Positions 53,019 through 59,944 of a DNA stretch of 64,000 nucleotides are shown here, piece after piece (position 1 is the stretch's first letter; every line of letters starts with the position of its first letter). The position numbers and the translations under genes are program-made. The DNA is from Herminiimonas sp. CN. GTDB lineage: Bacteria; Pseudomonadota; Gammaproteobacteria; Burkholderiales; Burkholderiaceae_D. The notes beneath the pieces were generated by a model. That model had not been told where the DNA came from. It ran no database searches and was given only the letters and a program-made list of their open reading frames with translations. The stretch spans positions 29,138-93,137 of the forward strand of contig NZ_AVCC01000004.1 in assembly GCF_000622895.1 (NCBI RefSeq), in the 5' to 3' direction.

Positions 53019-53084
53019 CAAAGTATAGTTATTCTATACAAATAGGTCAAGTATTTCTATACCAATGCTGTTTAGATTATCTAT
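53019..53084. promoter_or_regulatory. cI-cro operator and the leftward early promoter
   Basis: Leftward promoter: minus-strand TTGACC (53043-53048), a 17-base spacer, and TATACT overlapping 53020-53025. A perfect operator GTATAG-TTATT-CTATAC lies at 53023-53039, and degenerate copies ending CTATAC at 53056-53061 and about 53079-53084. CI or Cro bound at the first site would cover the -10. Confidence 0.8.
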
Positions 53085-53095
53085 ACGATGACGAT

Positions 53096-53815
53096 ATGGA
53101 AATTAAGCAAATTATTGCCGGCTGGATAAAATCAGCTAGAACAGAGGCAGGATTGTCTGGTGAGCAGTTGGGCGCGAAGATTTCGCTTGAACTGGGGGTC
53201 TCGAGAGGACACTCGCGGGCGAATATTTCGCATTGGGAAACGGGAAAGCACGAACCAAGCCTTCAACAGCTTTTGGCGATTTCAAAAATTACAGGGAAAA
53301 AACTTCCCCCGGGGATAATTGGATCGCCGAATGGCGAAAACATATCCAATATCACCGCTATTCACCCGGACGACGCGCCCCAGGATGATGTCGTTTATGT
53401 GCCTGAATCAAAAATTGCTTTCAGCGCCGGCAATGGGCGCACTGCCACATTCGAACTGATCGAGGATCAGGAGCCCGCCACTTACCGGCTGTCATGGTTC
53501 CAAAAGGAGGGCATGAATCCTGACCGGGTGCGGCGCTTCCGCGTTTCTGGCGACAGTATGGAACCCATGCTGTTCGCCCGCGACACGATTCTAGTCAATC
53601 AGGATGAAACAACGATCGTTGACGGCAATACCTATGCGATCCGCTATGGCGACGAGCTGCGCGTCAAGCGCATATTCAAGCGACTTGACGGGACACTGAT
53701 TCTTCACAGCATCAATCCAATGTACAAAGACGAAGAAGTTTCGCCGGATCTGGCCAATGAACACATTGCCGTGATCGGGCGAGTACGCGATAAAAGCGGG
53801 CGCGGCGGTCTCTAA
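53096..53815 (+). CDS. cI: CI/LexA-type prophage repressor with S24 peptidase domain
   Basis: 239 residues from the ATG at 53096. N-terminal helix-turn-helix (ARTEAGLSGEQLGAKISLEL, NISHWETGKHEPS), then an S24 autopeptidase with catalytic Ser154 (SGDSMEP) and Lys191 (LRVKRIF). AFSAGNGR contains a likely Ala-Gly cleavage site. This holds the prophage silent and would be cleaved under RecA control in the SOS response. Divergent from cro. Confidence 0.9.
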   Translation: MEIKQIIAGWIKSARTEAGLSGEQLGAKISLELGVSRGHSRANISHWETGKHEPSLQQLLAISKITGKKLPPGIIGSPNGENISNITAIHPDDAPQDDVVYVPESKIAFSAGNGRTATFELIEDQEPATYRLSWFQKEGMNPDRVRRFRVSGDSMEPMLFARDTILVNQDETTIVDGNTYAIRYGDELRVKRIFKRLDGTLILHSINPMYKDEEVSPDLANEHIAVIGRVRDKSGRGGL

Positions 53816-53857
53816 TTAATTTAGGCGCACCGGAACGCTTCTGCCGAAGGGGAAATA

Positions 53858-54541
53858 ATGAAAAAAATACTTTTTCTTATTGTGCTTCTCACCAACAATT
53901 CTTGGGCGGGGAGTTTTGGGGCTGGTCTTACCGGAGCATTGGAGGGCGTTAGGCAGGCAAATGAGGAGGAAGAACTTCGACAGGACCGCAAGTATAAGCT
54001 TGAACTTCAGAGACTCCACCTAGAACAATTAAAGCAACAGCAGCTTGATGCTGCGGCAGACCGCGAGCGGCGGGCGGAAGAAAGGCGGCAGGCCGATTTG
54101 CAGGAATCAGTGCAATCCGCCATTCGGCGTAATGCCAAGCTGTCGCAATGGAAATCGAGTGACCCGGTTCTTTGGGCGCGCGCAGTGGAAATCGATAAGG
54201 ATGTAAGAAATCGCCCTGAATACGCTCAACTATCTTTGGATGAGCGCTTCAATTATGTTGTATTCATTGTCGAAGAAGAACAGCAGCATCAGCAAGCTGA
54301 GATGGTTCGGCTGGCGATTAACCGCAATCAAAAATTACGTGAATGGGAACAAAGCGACCCGGCTTTATGGGGCCGCGCCAAGGAAATTGACAATGTCTTG
54401 AAGGCGCTTCCGGAAAACCAAGGGCTTTCATTGGACGAACGATTTAAGAAAGTTGTTCAGATCGTAGAGGCCGAACAAGCTGCCAAAGCCAAGTCCTCTA
54501 TAAGGTCTCCAAAGCCCAAAAGATCGAACATACAGACTTGA
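53858..54541 (+). CDS. Secreted coiled-coil protein with a tandem repeat domain
   Basis: 227 residues. Sec signal peptide (KKILFLIVLLTNNSWAG), then a long charged coiled coil (EEEELRQDRKYKLELQRLHL) and two similar units of about 55 residues. Each has R-N-x-KL-x-x-W-x-x-SDP-x-LW-x-RA-x-EID, a spacer and LSLDERF. GGGG precedes the ATG by 5 bases. Probably a lysogenic-conversion protein of the periplasm; not recognised. Confidence 0.65.
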   Translation: MKKILFLIVLLTNNSWAGSFGAGLTGALEGVRQANEEEELRQDRKYKLELQRLHLEQLKQQQLDAAADRERRAEERRQADLQESVQSAIRRNAKLSQWKSSDPVLWARAVEIDKDVRNRPEYAQLSLDERFNYVVFIVEEEQQHQQAEMVRLAINRNQKLREWEQSDPALWGRAKEIDNVLKALPENQGLSLDERFKKVVQIVEAEQAAKAKSSIRSPKPKRSNIQT

Positions 54542-54594
54542 CTAAAAGAACGGCGCAACGGCACGCCACTTTGCCGAATATCAAAGGGAATAAT

Positions 54595-54726
54595 ATGAAA
54601 ACAACAATGGCCTTTATCTTGGGACTGATGCTAATCGGCAGCGCTCCTGCTTTTGCGCACTCTGGCGGCACCGACGCCAATGGCTGCCACGTGAATCATA
54701 AAACAGGCGAGCGTCACTGCCACTAA
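54595..54726 (+). CDS. Small secreted YHYH-type peptide
   Basis: 43 residues. Signal peptide to about residue 21 (FILGLMLIGSAPAFA), then HSGGTDANGCHVNHKTGERH ending HCH, the short YHYH-like His/Cys motif. AAGGGAA precedes the ATG by 7 bases. This motif often accompanies thermonucleases, one of which follows; it probably binds metal. Confidence 0.75.
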   Translation: MKTTMAFILGLMLIGSAPAFAHSGGTDANGCHVNHKTGERHCH

Positions 54727-54733
54727 CCAATAG

Positions 54734-54757
54734 CCCGCATAGCGCGGGTTTCTTTAC
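54734..54757 (+). terminator. Terminator behind the YHYH gene
   Basis: CCCGC-ATAGC-GCGGG, then TTTCTTT, in the gap between the YHYH and nuclease genes. Confidence 0.65.
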
Positions 54758-54781
54758 GCTACTTTGAATGGCTTCCCGTTG

Positions 54782-55354
54782 ATGTTACAAACACCGGCGA
54801 AAACTATCTTCGCCCTGCTATTGCTTTGCGCCCTTCCCGCCCATGCCCATCAGGTCATCAGCATCGCCGACGGCGACACCATGACGCTGCTGGTAGATCG
54901 CCAGCCGCTGAAAATCCGGCTGTCCGACATCGATGCTCCTGAGAAGAAGCAGGCATTCGGCCAGCGCTCAAAAGAATCGCTATCCGATCTGTGCTGGGGC
55001 AAGGATGCGACCTATCGAGCACAGACGGTTGACCGCTACGGCCGCACCGTCGCGCGCGTGACATGCTCCGGCATCGATGCCAACCGGGCCCAGGTCGAGC
55101 GCGGCATGGCATGGGTGTATGCCCAGTACAACAAGGATTCTGCATTGCCAGCTGTACAGCAGACCGCAAGGTCCGGCCGCAAAGGGTTGTGGGCAGACAA
55201 GGTGTCGCTGCCGCCGTGGGAGTTCCGGCACCCGGTTAAGCAAGCCAGTTATCAGTCCCAGCCTCAGCCAGTAGCCAATGAATCAACGTGCCACACCGGG
55301 CCGCGTGGCGGCAGGTTCCAGATCATCAATGGGCGCAAGCGGTATGGGTGTTGA
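54782..55354 (+). CDS. Secreted thermonuclease (SNase family)
   Basis: 190 residues. Signal peptide (TIFALLLLCALPAHA), then the nuclease core: IADGDTMTLLVDRQ, KIRLSDIDAPEKKQAFGQ with the catalytic Arg and Glu, VDRYGRTVARV with the second Arg, and VERGMAWVYAQY. The C-terminus CHTGPRGGRFQIINGRKRYG ending in Cys is a small accessory domain common in such proteins. A periplasmic or exported nuclease, probably carried for the lysogen. I used the ATG at 54782. Confidence 0.85.
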   Translation: MLQTPAKTIFALLLLCALPAHAHQVISIADGDTMTLLVDRQPLKIRLSDIDAPEKKQAFGQRSKESLSDLCWGKDATYRAQTVDRYGRTVARVTCSGIDANRAQVERGMAWVYAQYNKDSALPAVQQTARSGRKGLWADKVSLPPWEFRHPVKQASYQSQPQPVANESTCHTGPRGGRFQIINGRKRYGC

Positions 55355-55652
55355 ATCTGCATTGATCTACAGCATCGAATTTTAGGCCAGTGATATCAAC
55401 GACTTACTTTGATCGAGCGTAAGTTATCCACTGAATTACCCACAGAAAATGTGGATAATTCAGGTAAAGATGGCTTATACTTCTTTCATATTCTCTAGCT
55501 GACTCACCGAGAGCGGCGCTTTAGTGAATTTGCCAAAATTGCTCAGTAGATATTTTTAAGCGACTCGTGTCGCTTGTTTGCTTTGAGCGTCAAAAATTGC
55601 GTTAGCATATCTATGCGCTAGGCGAATAAGAACACCTATTCCGGGAGGAATT
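55355..55652. other. Non-coding gap with DnaA-like boxes in a hairpin
   Basis: About 300 bases without a gene. It holds TTATCCACT (55424-55432) and TTATCCACA on the minus strand (55450-55458). CTGAATTA ... TAATTCAG with CCACA/TGTGG forms a long hairpin at 55431-55463. A terminator follows at 55558. The rest is AT-rich with no further clear signal. Confidence 0.7.
55558..55587 (+). terminator. Hairpin terminator before small membrane genes
   Basis: AAGCGAC-TCGT-GTCGCTT, then GTTTGCTTTG. The perfect 7-bp stem has a T-rich but interrupted tail. Confidence 0.55.
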
Positions 55653-55841
55653 ATGAAAAAGAAATTGTCAAAACTTGCCTTTATTCGACTGTGCCTTTCC
55701 GGGGCAATTGCTGGAGCCGCGTTGCTTGGTGCGCTTGCCCCTATTTTTGGATATGACACATCGCATATCAAGGACGTTATTGGTGGCACAGTTGGCGCAT
55801 CAGTTGTTGCAATCGGATTTAAACTTGCGCATTGGGCATAA
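55653..55841 (+). CDS. Small hydrophobic membrane protein
   Basis: 62 residues. Two hydrophobic stretches (LCLSGAIAGAALLGALAPIF; VIGGTVGASVVAIGFKLA) after a basic start. A strong ribosome site GGGAGGA lies 5 bases before the ATG. Probably a two-helix membrane protein; superinfection exclusion or a membrane-active toxin are possible, neither shown. Confidence 0.65.
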   Translation: MKKKLSKLAFIRLCLSGAIAGAALLGALAPIFGYDTSHIKDVIGGTVGASVVAIGFKLAHWA

Positions 55842-55846
55842 AATTG

Positions 55847-56140
55847 ATGCAGTTCGACGGAAACCCAATGGACATGGCGACTCTCATGGTTGCCGGAGTT
55901 ACTTGTTTTATTCGGCCAGTTAAGCGAGCTATAAAGAAGAATAGCGATTGCTTCGACTTCAGAGACATCGTCATCGATTTTATGAATGGAACTGTGATTG
56001 TTCCATTCCTCCTGCTTGTCGGAACGGCTTTTTCAAAAGCAATCCTCGAAGAAGCACTGAAATCAAATAAATTGTTTCTAGCAATTGGCGGCGTAATCGG
56101 CCTCCTCTTTGTACTGCGCGAGTATTTTCACAGCGACTGA
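55847..56140 (+). CDS. Membrane protein of the accessory region
   Basis: 97 residues from the ATG at 55847. Three hydrophobic stretches (MDMATLMVAGVTCFI; VIVPFLLLVGTAFSKAIL; LAIGGVIGLLFVL). It follows the previous membrane gene by 5 bases, so the two are probably made together. Not recognised. Confidence 0.6.
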   Translation: MQFDGNPMDMATLMVAGVTCFIRPVKRAIKKNSDCFDFRDIVIDFMNGTVIVPFLLLVGTAFSKAILEEALKSNKLFLAIGGVIGLLFVLREYFHSD

Positions 56141-56171
56141 CAAAACTTATTAGTTCGTGTTTACTGCACCA

Positions 56172-56194
56172 GCCCGCCCTGCGCGGGCTTTTTT
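56172..56194 (+). terminator. Terminator behind the membrane-protein pair
   Basis: GCCCGC-CCT-GCGCGGGC, then TTTTTT: a strong GC stem and a clean T run. Confidence 0.8.
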
Positions 56195-56208
56195 ACGCCA
56201 ACCACTCC

Positions 56209-56409
56209 CTACTTCGCAGGACGCTCCACCAGGCTTTCGCGCCAGTCTCCGATATAGCCAAAGTTCGGCGCCGGTATCGGCTCAGAAAACCAGAAATTGG
56301 TACGCGCCACCACGTTTGGCGCAACAAACCAGTTTGCCTTTCCATCGGCGTCCATCGCCCACCACCGCGCACCCTTTGGCGCTTGGCTCCAATCTACGTT
56401 TTCCGGCAT
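56209..56409 (-). CDS. Small phage protein
   Basis: 66 residues on the minus strand, MPENVDWSQAPKGARWWAMD, then NFWFSEPIPAPNFGYIGDWR. GGAGGA lies 8 bases before the ATG. Short Trp-rich proteins with a D-W-S-x-A-P opening are common in temperate phages; function unknown. Confidence 0.7.
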   Translation of the reverse strand: MPENVDWSQAPKGARWWAMDADGKANWFVAPNVVARTNFWFSEPIPAPNFGYIGDWRESLVERPAK

Positions 56410-56533
56410 AGTCGCATCCTCCCATCAACCCATTGTAGCCAATGGAGTGGATACATCCAGATGCTTCGGCGTTTTTTAACGCCTTAATCCTCCGAACCAA
56501 CCCCGCTAGACTGGGTATTTTCCGCTGTCGTTT

Positions 56534-56606
56534 TTGGCAACATTTCCAGTTGCCAACTTATAATCAAAGTGCGCCCCACGCAAAGCTTGTCGGCTACGTG
56601 GAGCGC
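56534..56606 (+). promoter_or_regulatory. Structured leader of the Cas2/SinR-like gene
   Basis: A perfect hairpin TTGGCAAC-7-GTTGCCAA (56534-56556) is followed at once by TATAAT (56559-56564). A second stem GCGCCCCACG / CGTGGAGCGC lies at 56571-56606. The first may be an operator over the promoter and the second a structure at the 5' end of the message. Confidence 0.55.
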
Positions 56607-56630
56607 GTCCATCAACTATGAAAGAACGAT

Positions 56631-56900
56631 ATGGCAGTCTACATAATCAGCTACGACCTCAATAAACAGAAGAACTATCCAGCACTGTATGACGCAATTA
56701 AATCACTTGGCAGTTGGTGTCATCCAGTCGATTCCACGTGGCTGGTCGTGACTACCTTGGGATCAACGGCGATTCGGGATCACTTAAGAAGATCGATGGA
56801 CGCAGATGATGCGCTTTTTGTTTCAAAGGTTGCAAACGGAGATGCTGCGTGGGCAGGACTTCCGCCAGAAGTCAGTTCCTGGCTAAAGGCTAATTTGTAA
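56631..56900 (+). CDS. Cas2/SinR-like small ferredoxin-fold protein
   Basis: 89 residues. MAVYIISYDLNKQKNYPALY opens like Cas2 (strand, Asp, helix), then DAIKSLGSWCHPVDSTWLVV and TLGSTAIRDHLRRSMDADDA. This matches a family often labelled SinR- or Cas2-like that is unlinked to CRISPR arrays. None is in the window. May be an RNA or DNA interferase or an antitoxin-like protein. Confidence 0.75.
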   Translation: MAVYIISYDLNKQKNYPALYDAIKSLGSWCHPVDSTWLVVTTLGSTAIRDHLRRSMDADDALFVSKVANGDAAWAGLPPEVSSWLKANL

Positions 56901-56992
56901 TTCTCCTCCGAGCCATCGGTCGGCGCATCTTCCAGCAGCATAAATGGCAGTCCTCGAAATTTGACGATTGTGCCCTTCGGTAAAGTAAACAT
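56780..56992 (-). CDS. Small phage protein overlapping the Cas2-like gene
   Basis: 70 residues, minus strand, LPKGTIVKFRGLPFMLLEDA, then NYKLAFSQELTSGG. The ribosome site AAGGGGA is 5 bases before the ATG. The opening matches small phage proteins of unknown role. Its end is antisense to the last 120 bases of the Cas2-like gene, so the C-terminus is less certain. Confidence 0.5.
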   Translation of the reverse strand: MFTLPKGTIVKFRGLPFMLLEDAPTDGSEENYKLAFSQELTSGGSPAHAASPFATFETKSASSASIDLLK

Positions 56993-57071
56993 AGATTCCC
57001 CTTAAAAACCCGACCGAGCGCGGGTATTTTTTCGTCGCCGAATTTGGCGATGGAAATATTTTAGCATTTTT

Positions 57072-57113
57072 GTATAGTTTTTCTTTACTTTTTATGTATA
57101 GATATACTATACT
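57072..57113 (+). promoter_or_regulatory. Second CI/Cro-type operator and rightward promoter
   Basis: A perfect operator GTATAG-ATATA-CTATAC (57096-57112), the same half-sites and 5-base spacer as at cI-cro, and a copy with one half mismatched, GTATAG-TTTTT-CTTTAC (57072-57088). A promoter TTTACT (57084-57089), an 18-base spacer and TATACT (57108-57113) lies inside them. It would place the rightward operon under the prophage repressor. Confidence 0.8.
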
Positions 57114-57399
57114 TACTCCATCGAATCAACAAACACAGCCAGCACAACGCTGGCGCATGCAGCAGCTCTTTGACAACTTGGGATTCAGGAGAGTGCGCGC
57201 GGCTTTAGGGCTGGCGGGCGCGGCTTTACTAACCGCACCCGCTTTTCCTAGGTAACGATGAGCAAGACACCTTTAGCGGCTTACTAGACCGCAACCGGCG
57301 TTAGTGGCGCCGGCTCGGAAAGTATAGCAAAGCTGGTCTGCGCCATCCCCTGAATCCCTCTGTTGTTGAAGATTGAATCAACAAACACAGGAGCCAAAC
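57114..57399 (+). repeat. Long untranslated leader with direct repeats
   Basis: No convincing gene in 286 bases. The 16-base sequence GAATCAACAAACACAG occurs at 57123-57138 and 57375-57390 and brackets 236 bases. Inside are an 11-base repeat GCGCGGCTTTA (57197-57207, 57218-57228) and the hairpin CCGGCG-TTAGTGG-CGCCGG near 57316. The repeat pair could be a duplication left by insertion of the leader. Confidence 0.65.
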
Positions 57400-58320
57400 A
57401 TGGCACAAGCACACAACACAGCAAGCAGCCTGAAATTAACGGAAGAGCGCACTTTCACCGCGCACCTGCAGGGTCGCAAAATCACCGGGCTGGAAGTCGC
57501 CAGCGAATGGGAAGGATTGACGAAGTTCCTGCACCCTGCGTCCGGCCAGCACATGATCGTGCTGATGGCTGAGTCGCGCATCGTTACCGGCTCGGTCTCG
57601 CTGATGCAAAGCCTTGGTCATGACGATCAGCAACATTGGGTCACGGTGCCTGAACGCGTTCTGCCTAGCGGCCTGCGCGTCCCTTCGTTCCAGTACGCGA
57701 AATATCCATGCTCGAAAGGGGCTGGCGGCAAGATCGTCCTGTCTCCGTCCGAGAAGCCTTGGGTCAATATCAAATTTGCCGCAGCGGTGGACGCTTGCAC
57801 GGCGGCCGGATACCAGCTAGCGCGTGAATCGCAAGAGCTGGCGATCCGCCTTGACGTCTGCGAACAAGACATCAACTGGGCTGGCGGCAAAGTCGGCCAA
57901 GGCAAAGTATTCCAAGGACTGCACAAGGGAACCGTCAGCAGTGCGCAAACGGCCGACTTCGTATCAAGCGATACGGAAGAGCGTTCCTGGCACCAGTTGT
58001 CGAATGGCGAGCGTGTATATGGCCTGGCAGGCAACGTCTACACGTGGGTGCATGACGACATTCAAGGCAATGAAAGCGGCCTGATCGCCTCGGCATTCGC
58101 CAAAGATTCCGCCTCGATCGCTACCGCCCCGTATCCATCCAAGCAAAAAGGCATGGGCTACATCCCTGAGTCCGGGACCAACTGGTCTGGCTATGCGCTC
58201 GTCCGTGGCGGCTGCTGGGACGTCGGGGACTACGCCGGCGTGTTCCGTCTCTACTACGTTTGGCCGGACAGCGACTACGACTCTGTCGGCTTCCGCTGCA
58301 CCACGCCAATAAGTCTCTGA
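57400..58320 (+). CDS. C-type-lectin/FGE-fold protein, probable DGR target
   Basis: 306 residues from the ATG at 57400 (AGGAG 7 bases upstream). LPSGLRVPSFQYAKYPCSKG, PWVNIKFAAAVDACTAAGY, ERSWHQLSNGERVYGLAGNV and YTWVHDD show the formylglycine-enzyme/C-type-lectin fold of DGR target proteins. The end (LVRGGCWDVGDYAGVFRLYY, then DSVGFRC) is laid out like a DGR variable region. It is the first gene of the operator-controlled early operon, far from the tail genes. Probably binds a ligand; a receptor, decoy or host-surface role is open. Confidence 0.82.
   Translation: MAQAHNTASSLKLTEERTFTAHLQGRKITGLEVASEWEGLTKFLHPASGQHMIVLMAESRIVTGSVSLMQSLGHDDQQHWVTVPERVLPSGLRVPSFQYAKYPCSKGAGGKIVLSPSEKPWVNIKFAAAVDACTAAGYQLARESQELAIRLDVCEQDINWAGGKVGQGKVFQGLHKGTVSSAQTADFVSSDTEERSWHQLSNGERVYGLAGNVYTWVHDDIQGNESGLIASAFAKDSASIATAPYPSKQKGMGYIPESGTNWSGYALVRGGCWDVGDYAGVFRLYYVWPDSDYDSVGFRCTTPISL
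58207..58302 (+). other. Variable-region-like 3' end of the lectin-fold gene
   Basis: Codons 270-301. The positions usually diversified are GAC, GTC, GAC, TAC (274, 275, 277, 278), TAC, TAC (285, 286), GAC (290) and GAC, TAC, GAC (292-294): all reachable from AAC by changes at adenines only. The framework G-G-x-W, AGVF and VGFRC is kept. A hairpin GCCACCGC-GTA-GCGGCGGC follows at 58341-58359. No template repeat or reverse transcriptase is in the window. Confidence 0.7.
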
Positions 58321-58384
58321 TCCCAGGTCTCCGGTCACCAGCCACCGCGTAGCGGCGGCGCCAAAACACCAAGCGGAGTAAGCC

Positions 58385-58528
58385 ATGAAGTCATTCAACG
58401 TCACGATCAAAACGGAAGCAGGCGCAACCATTCGGCTACCCGTTATCGGATTCAGCAGCGGCCAGGTAGAGCATGACGCACATGAAAAATTCGGCTGGCT
58501 GTGCGGCGTAACGGTGCTGCCATGCTGA
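58385..58528 (+). CDS. Small phage protein
   Basis: 47 residues, MKSFNVTIKTEAGATIRLPV to LCGVTVLPC. Beta-rich; not recognised. Its stop overlaps the next start by 7 bases (ATGCTGA). GGAG about 8 bases before the ATG supports translation. Confidence 0.6.
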   Translation: MKSFNVTIKTEAGATIRLPVIGFSSGQVEHDAHEKFGWLCGVTVLPC

Positions 58529-58956
58529 CCGCCACTAACGCAGCCGGTCTTGCGCATTACTCCACGCTGTTTGAGAAGGCAGCGAAGGCGCGCAAGTCAA
58601 CGCTGCCAACTGCGCAATCGTCAATCAGCGAATTGGAAACCAAGATCAACGGCGTCGACTTGGTGCAAATCGGATCGTGCTGCGTAGAGGTCGAATACAG
58701 CTACTCGCCGGGATGCAAGGAAGAGCCGGCCACGATGGGCGATCCGGGCTCCCCGGGTGATGCTCCGCAGGTGGAAATCTGGAAGGTGACGCTGACATCG
58801 CCGATGGTTTTTGCCGATGCGTCGGATGACGATGCGGTTCTGATGACGCTGGAAGCTGGATTCAACATTACCGATTTTTTTCCACGCACAGCGCATTGGG
58901 ACGGAAAAATCAGCGACATCGAGGATGAAATCCTGTCACGGATGGAGGATGCATGA
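58522..58956 (+). CDS. Hypothetical phage protein
   Basis: 144 residues from the ATG at 58522. N-terminal helix (LFEKAAKARKSTLPTAQSSI), then a beta-rich part with paired Cys (VQIGSCCVEVEYSYSPGCKE) and an acidic C-terminus. Not recognised. Coupled to both neighbours. Confidence 0.6.
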   Translation: MLTATNAAGLAHYSTLFEKAAKARKSTLPTAQSSISELETKINGVDLVQIGSCCVEVEYSYSPGCKEEPATMGDPGSPGDAPQVEIWKVTLTSPMVFADASDDDAVLMTLEAGFNITDFFPRTAHWDGKISDIEDEILSRMEDA

Positions 58957-59123
58957 ACGACACCCCGCCAATGGCCCACAAGATCATCCGGCCCGCCCCA
59001 TACATCAAAGCGGAAGACACCAATATCCGCGCCAGATTTGAAAGTTTGCAGCATGGAGCAAATAGCAACAAACCTGTTCTGGATGCCGATCCTGTACCGG
59101 TTAGCGAGACGCAAAGGAAATAG
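58953..59123 (+). CDS. Small phage protein
   Basis: 56 residues, MNDTPPMAHKIIRPAPYIKA to PVPVSETQRK. Proline-rich, no recognised domain. ATGA overlap with the preceding stop is the main support. Confidence 0.55.
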   Translation: MNDTPPMAHKIIRPAPYIKAEDTNIRARFESLQHGANSNKPVLDADPVPVSETQRK

Positions 59124-59181
59124 CAGGTTTGCATCGGTACGGAATGCAGTACGGGTTTTTAAAAAATAACAGGGGAAGAAA

Positions 59182-59940
59182 ATGAATGAAATAACCATGC
59201 AGGATCAGTCTATGTTCTCACTGGCCCCGCGCAACCTGACCGAAGCGATGGAGTACGCCAAGATCATCGCCAGCTCGGACATGGTTCCAAAGGATTACAT
59301 CGGCAAGCCTGGCAACGTTCTGGTTGCCGTGCAAACCGGCGCAGAGGTTGGTTTGAAGCCGATGCAATCTCTGCAAGGAATCGCGGTCATCAACGGCCGT
59401 CCGGCAATTTGGGGGGATGCGATGTGGGCGCTGGTCGTCAGCCATCCAGAATTTGAGGGATTCCGCGACGAGAACACGGACACGCAATCGACCGTCTGGC
59501 TCAAGCGCCGAAACCAAGGCGAGATCATGCGCTCGTTCTCACTGGATGACGCCAAGAAGGCCGGTCTGATGGGCAAGCAAGGCCCATGGTCAACAAACCC
59601 GAAACGGATGATGCAGATTCGCGCTCGCGCTTTTGCGGCACGCGACCTGTTCCCTGACGCGCTGAAGGGAATCAAATCCGTCGAGGAAGTGCGCGACTAC
59701 CAAGAAATACCTCAGGCTACCCGGCAGGAAATTGACATCACTCCCGCCAACGGTACAGCGCCAGAGCAGCGTCCGTTTTACACCGCCGAGAATTTTGAGA
59801 AAAACCGCAGCTCGTGGAGATCAGTAATTCTCGAAGGGAAAAAGACCGTTGATGACCTGATTGCCATGATTGAAACCAAAGCCCCTCTGACGGAAGACCA
59901 AAAACTCACGATCGACAGCTGGTCGCATGAACAGGAGTAA
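59182..59940 (+). CDS. recT: RecT-family single-strand annealing protein
   Basis: 252 residues. TEAMEYAKIIASSDMVPKDY, VLVAVQTGAEVGLKPMQSLQ, GIAVINGRPAIWGDAMWALV and KRMMQIRARAFAARDLFPDA are hallmark blocks of RecT/Bet-like phage annealases. It acts with the exonuclease encoded next to pair homologous ends during replication. GGGGAAG lies just before the ATG. Confidence 0.9.
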   Translation: MNEITMQDQSMFSLAPRNLTEAMEYAKIIASSDMVPKDYIGKPGNVLVAVQTGAEVGLKPMQSLQGIAVINGRPAIWGDAMWALVVSHPEFEGFRDENTDTQSTVWLKRRNQGEIMRSFSLDDAKKAGLMGKQGPWSTNPKRMMQIRARAFAARDLFPDALKGIKSVEEVRDYQEIPQATRQEIDITPANGTAPEQRPFYTAENFEKNRSSWRSVILEGKKTVDDLIAMIETKAPLTEDQKLTIDSWSHEQE

Positions 59941-59944
59941 CTCA

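Noticed and set aside
56631..56900. CRISPR-Cas locus suggested by the Cas2-like gene
   Set aside because: No repeat-spacer array and no cas1 or effector gene anywhere in the window.
57070..57255. 61-codon frame across the second operator and leader
   Set aside because: It would begin upstream of the -10 element and has no ribosome site or recognisable sequence.
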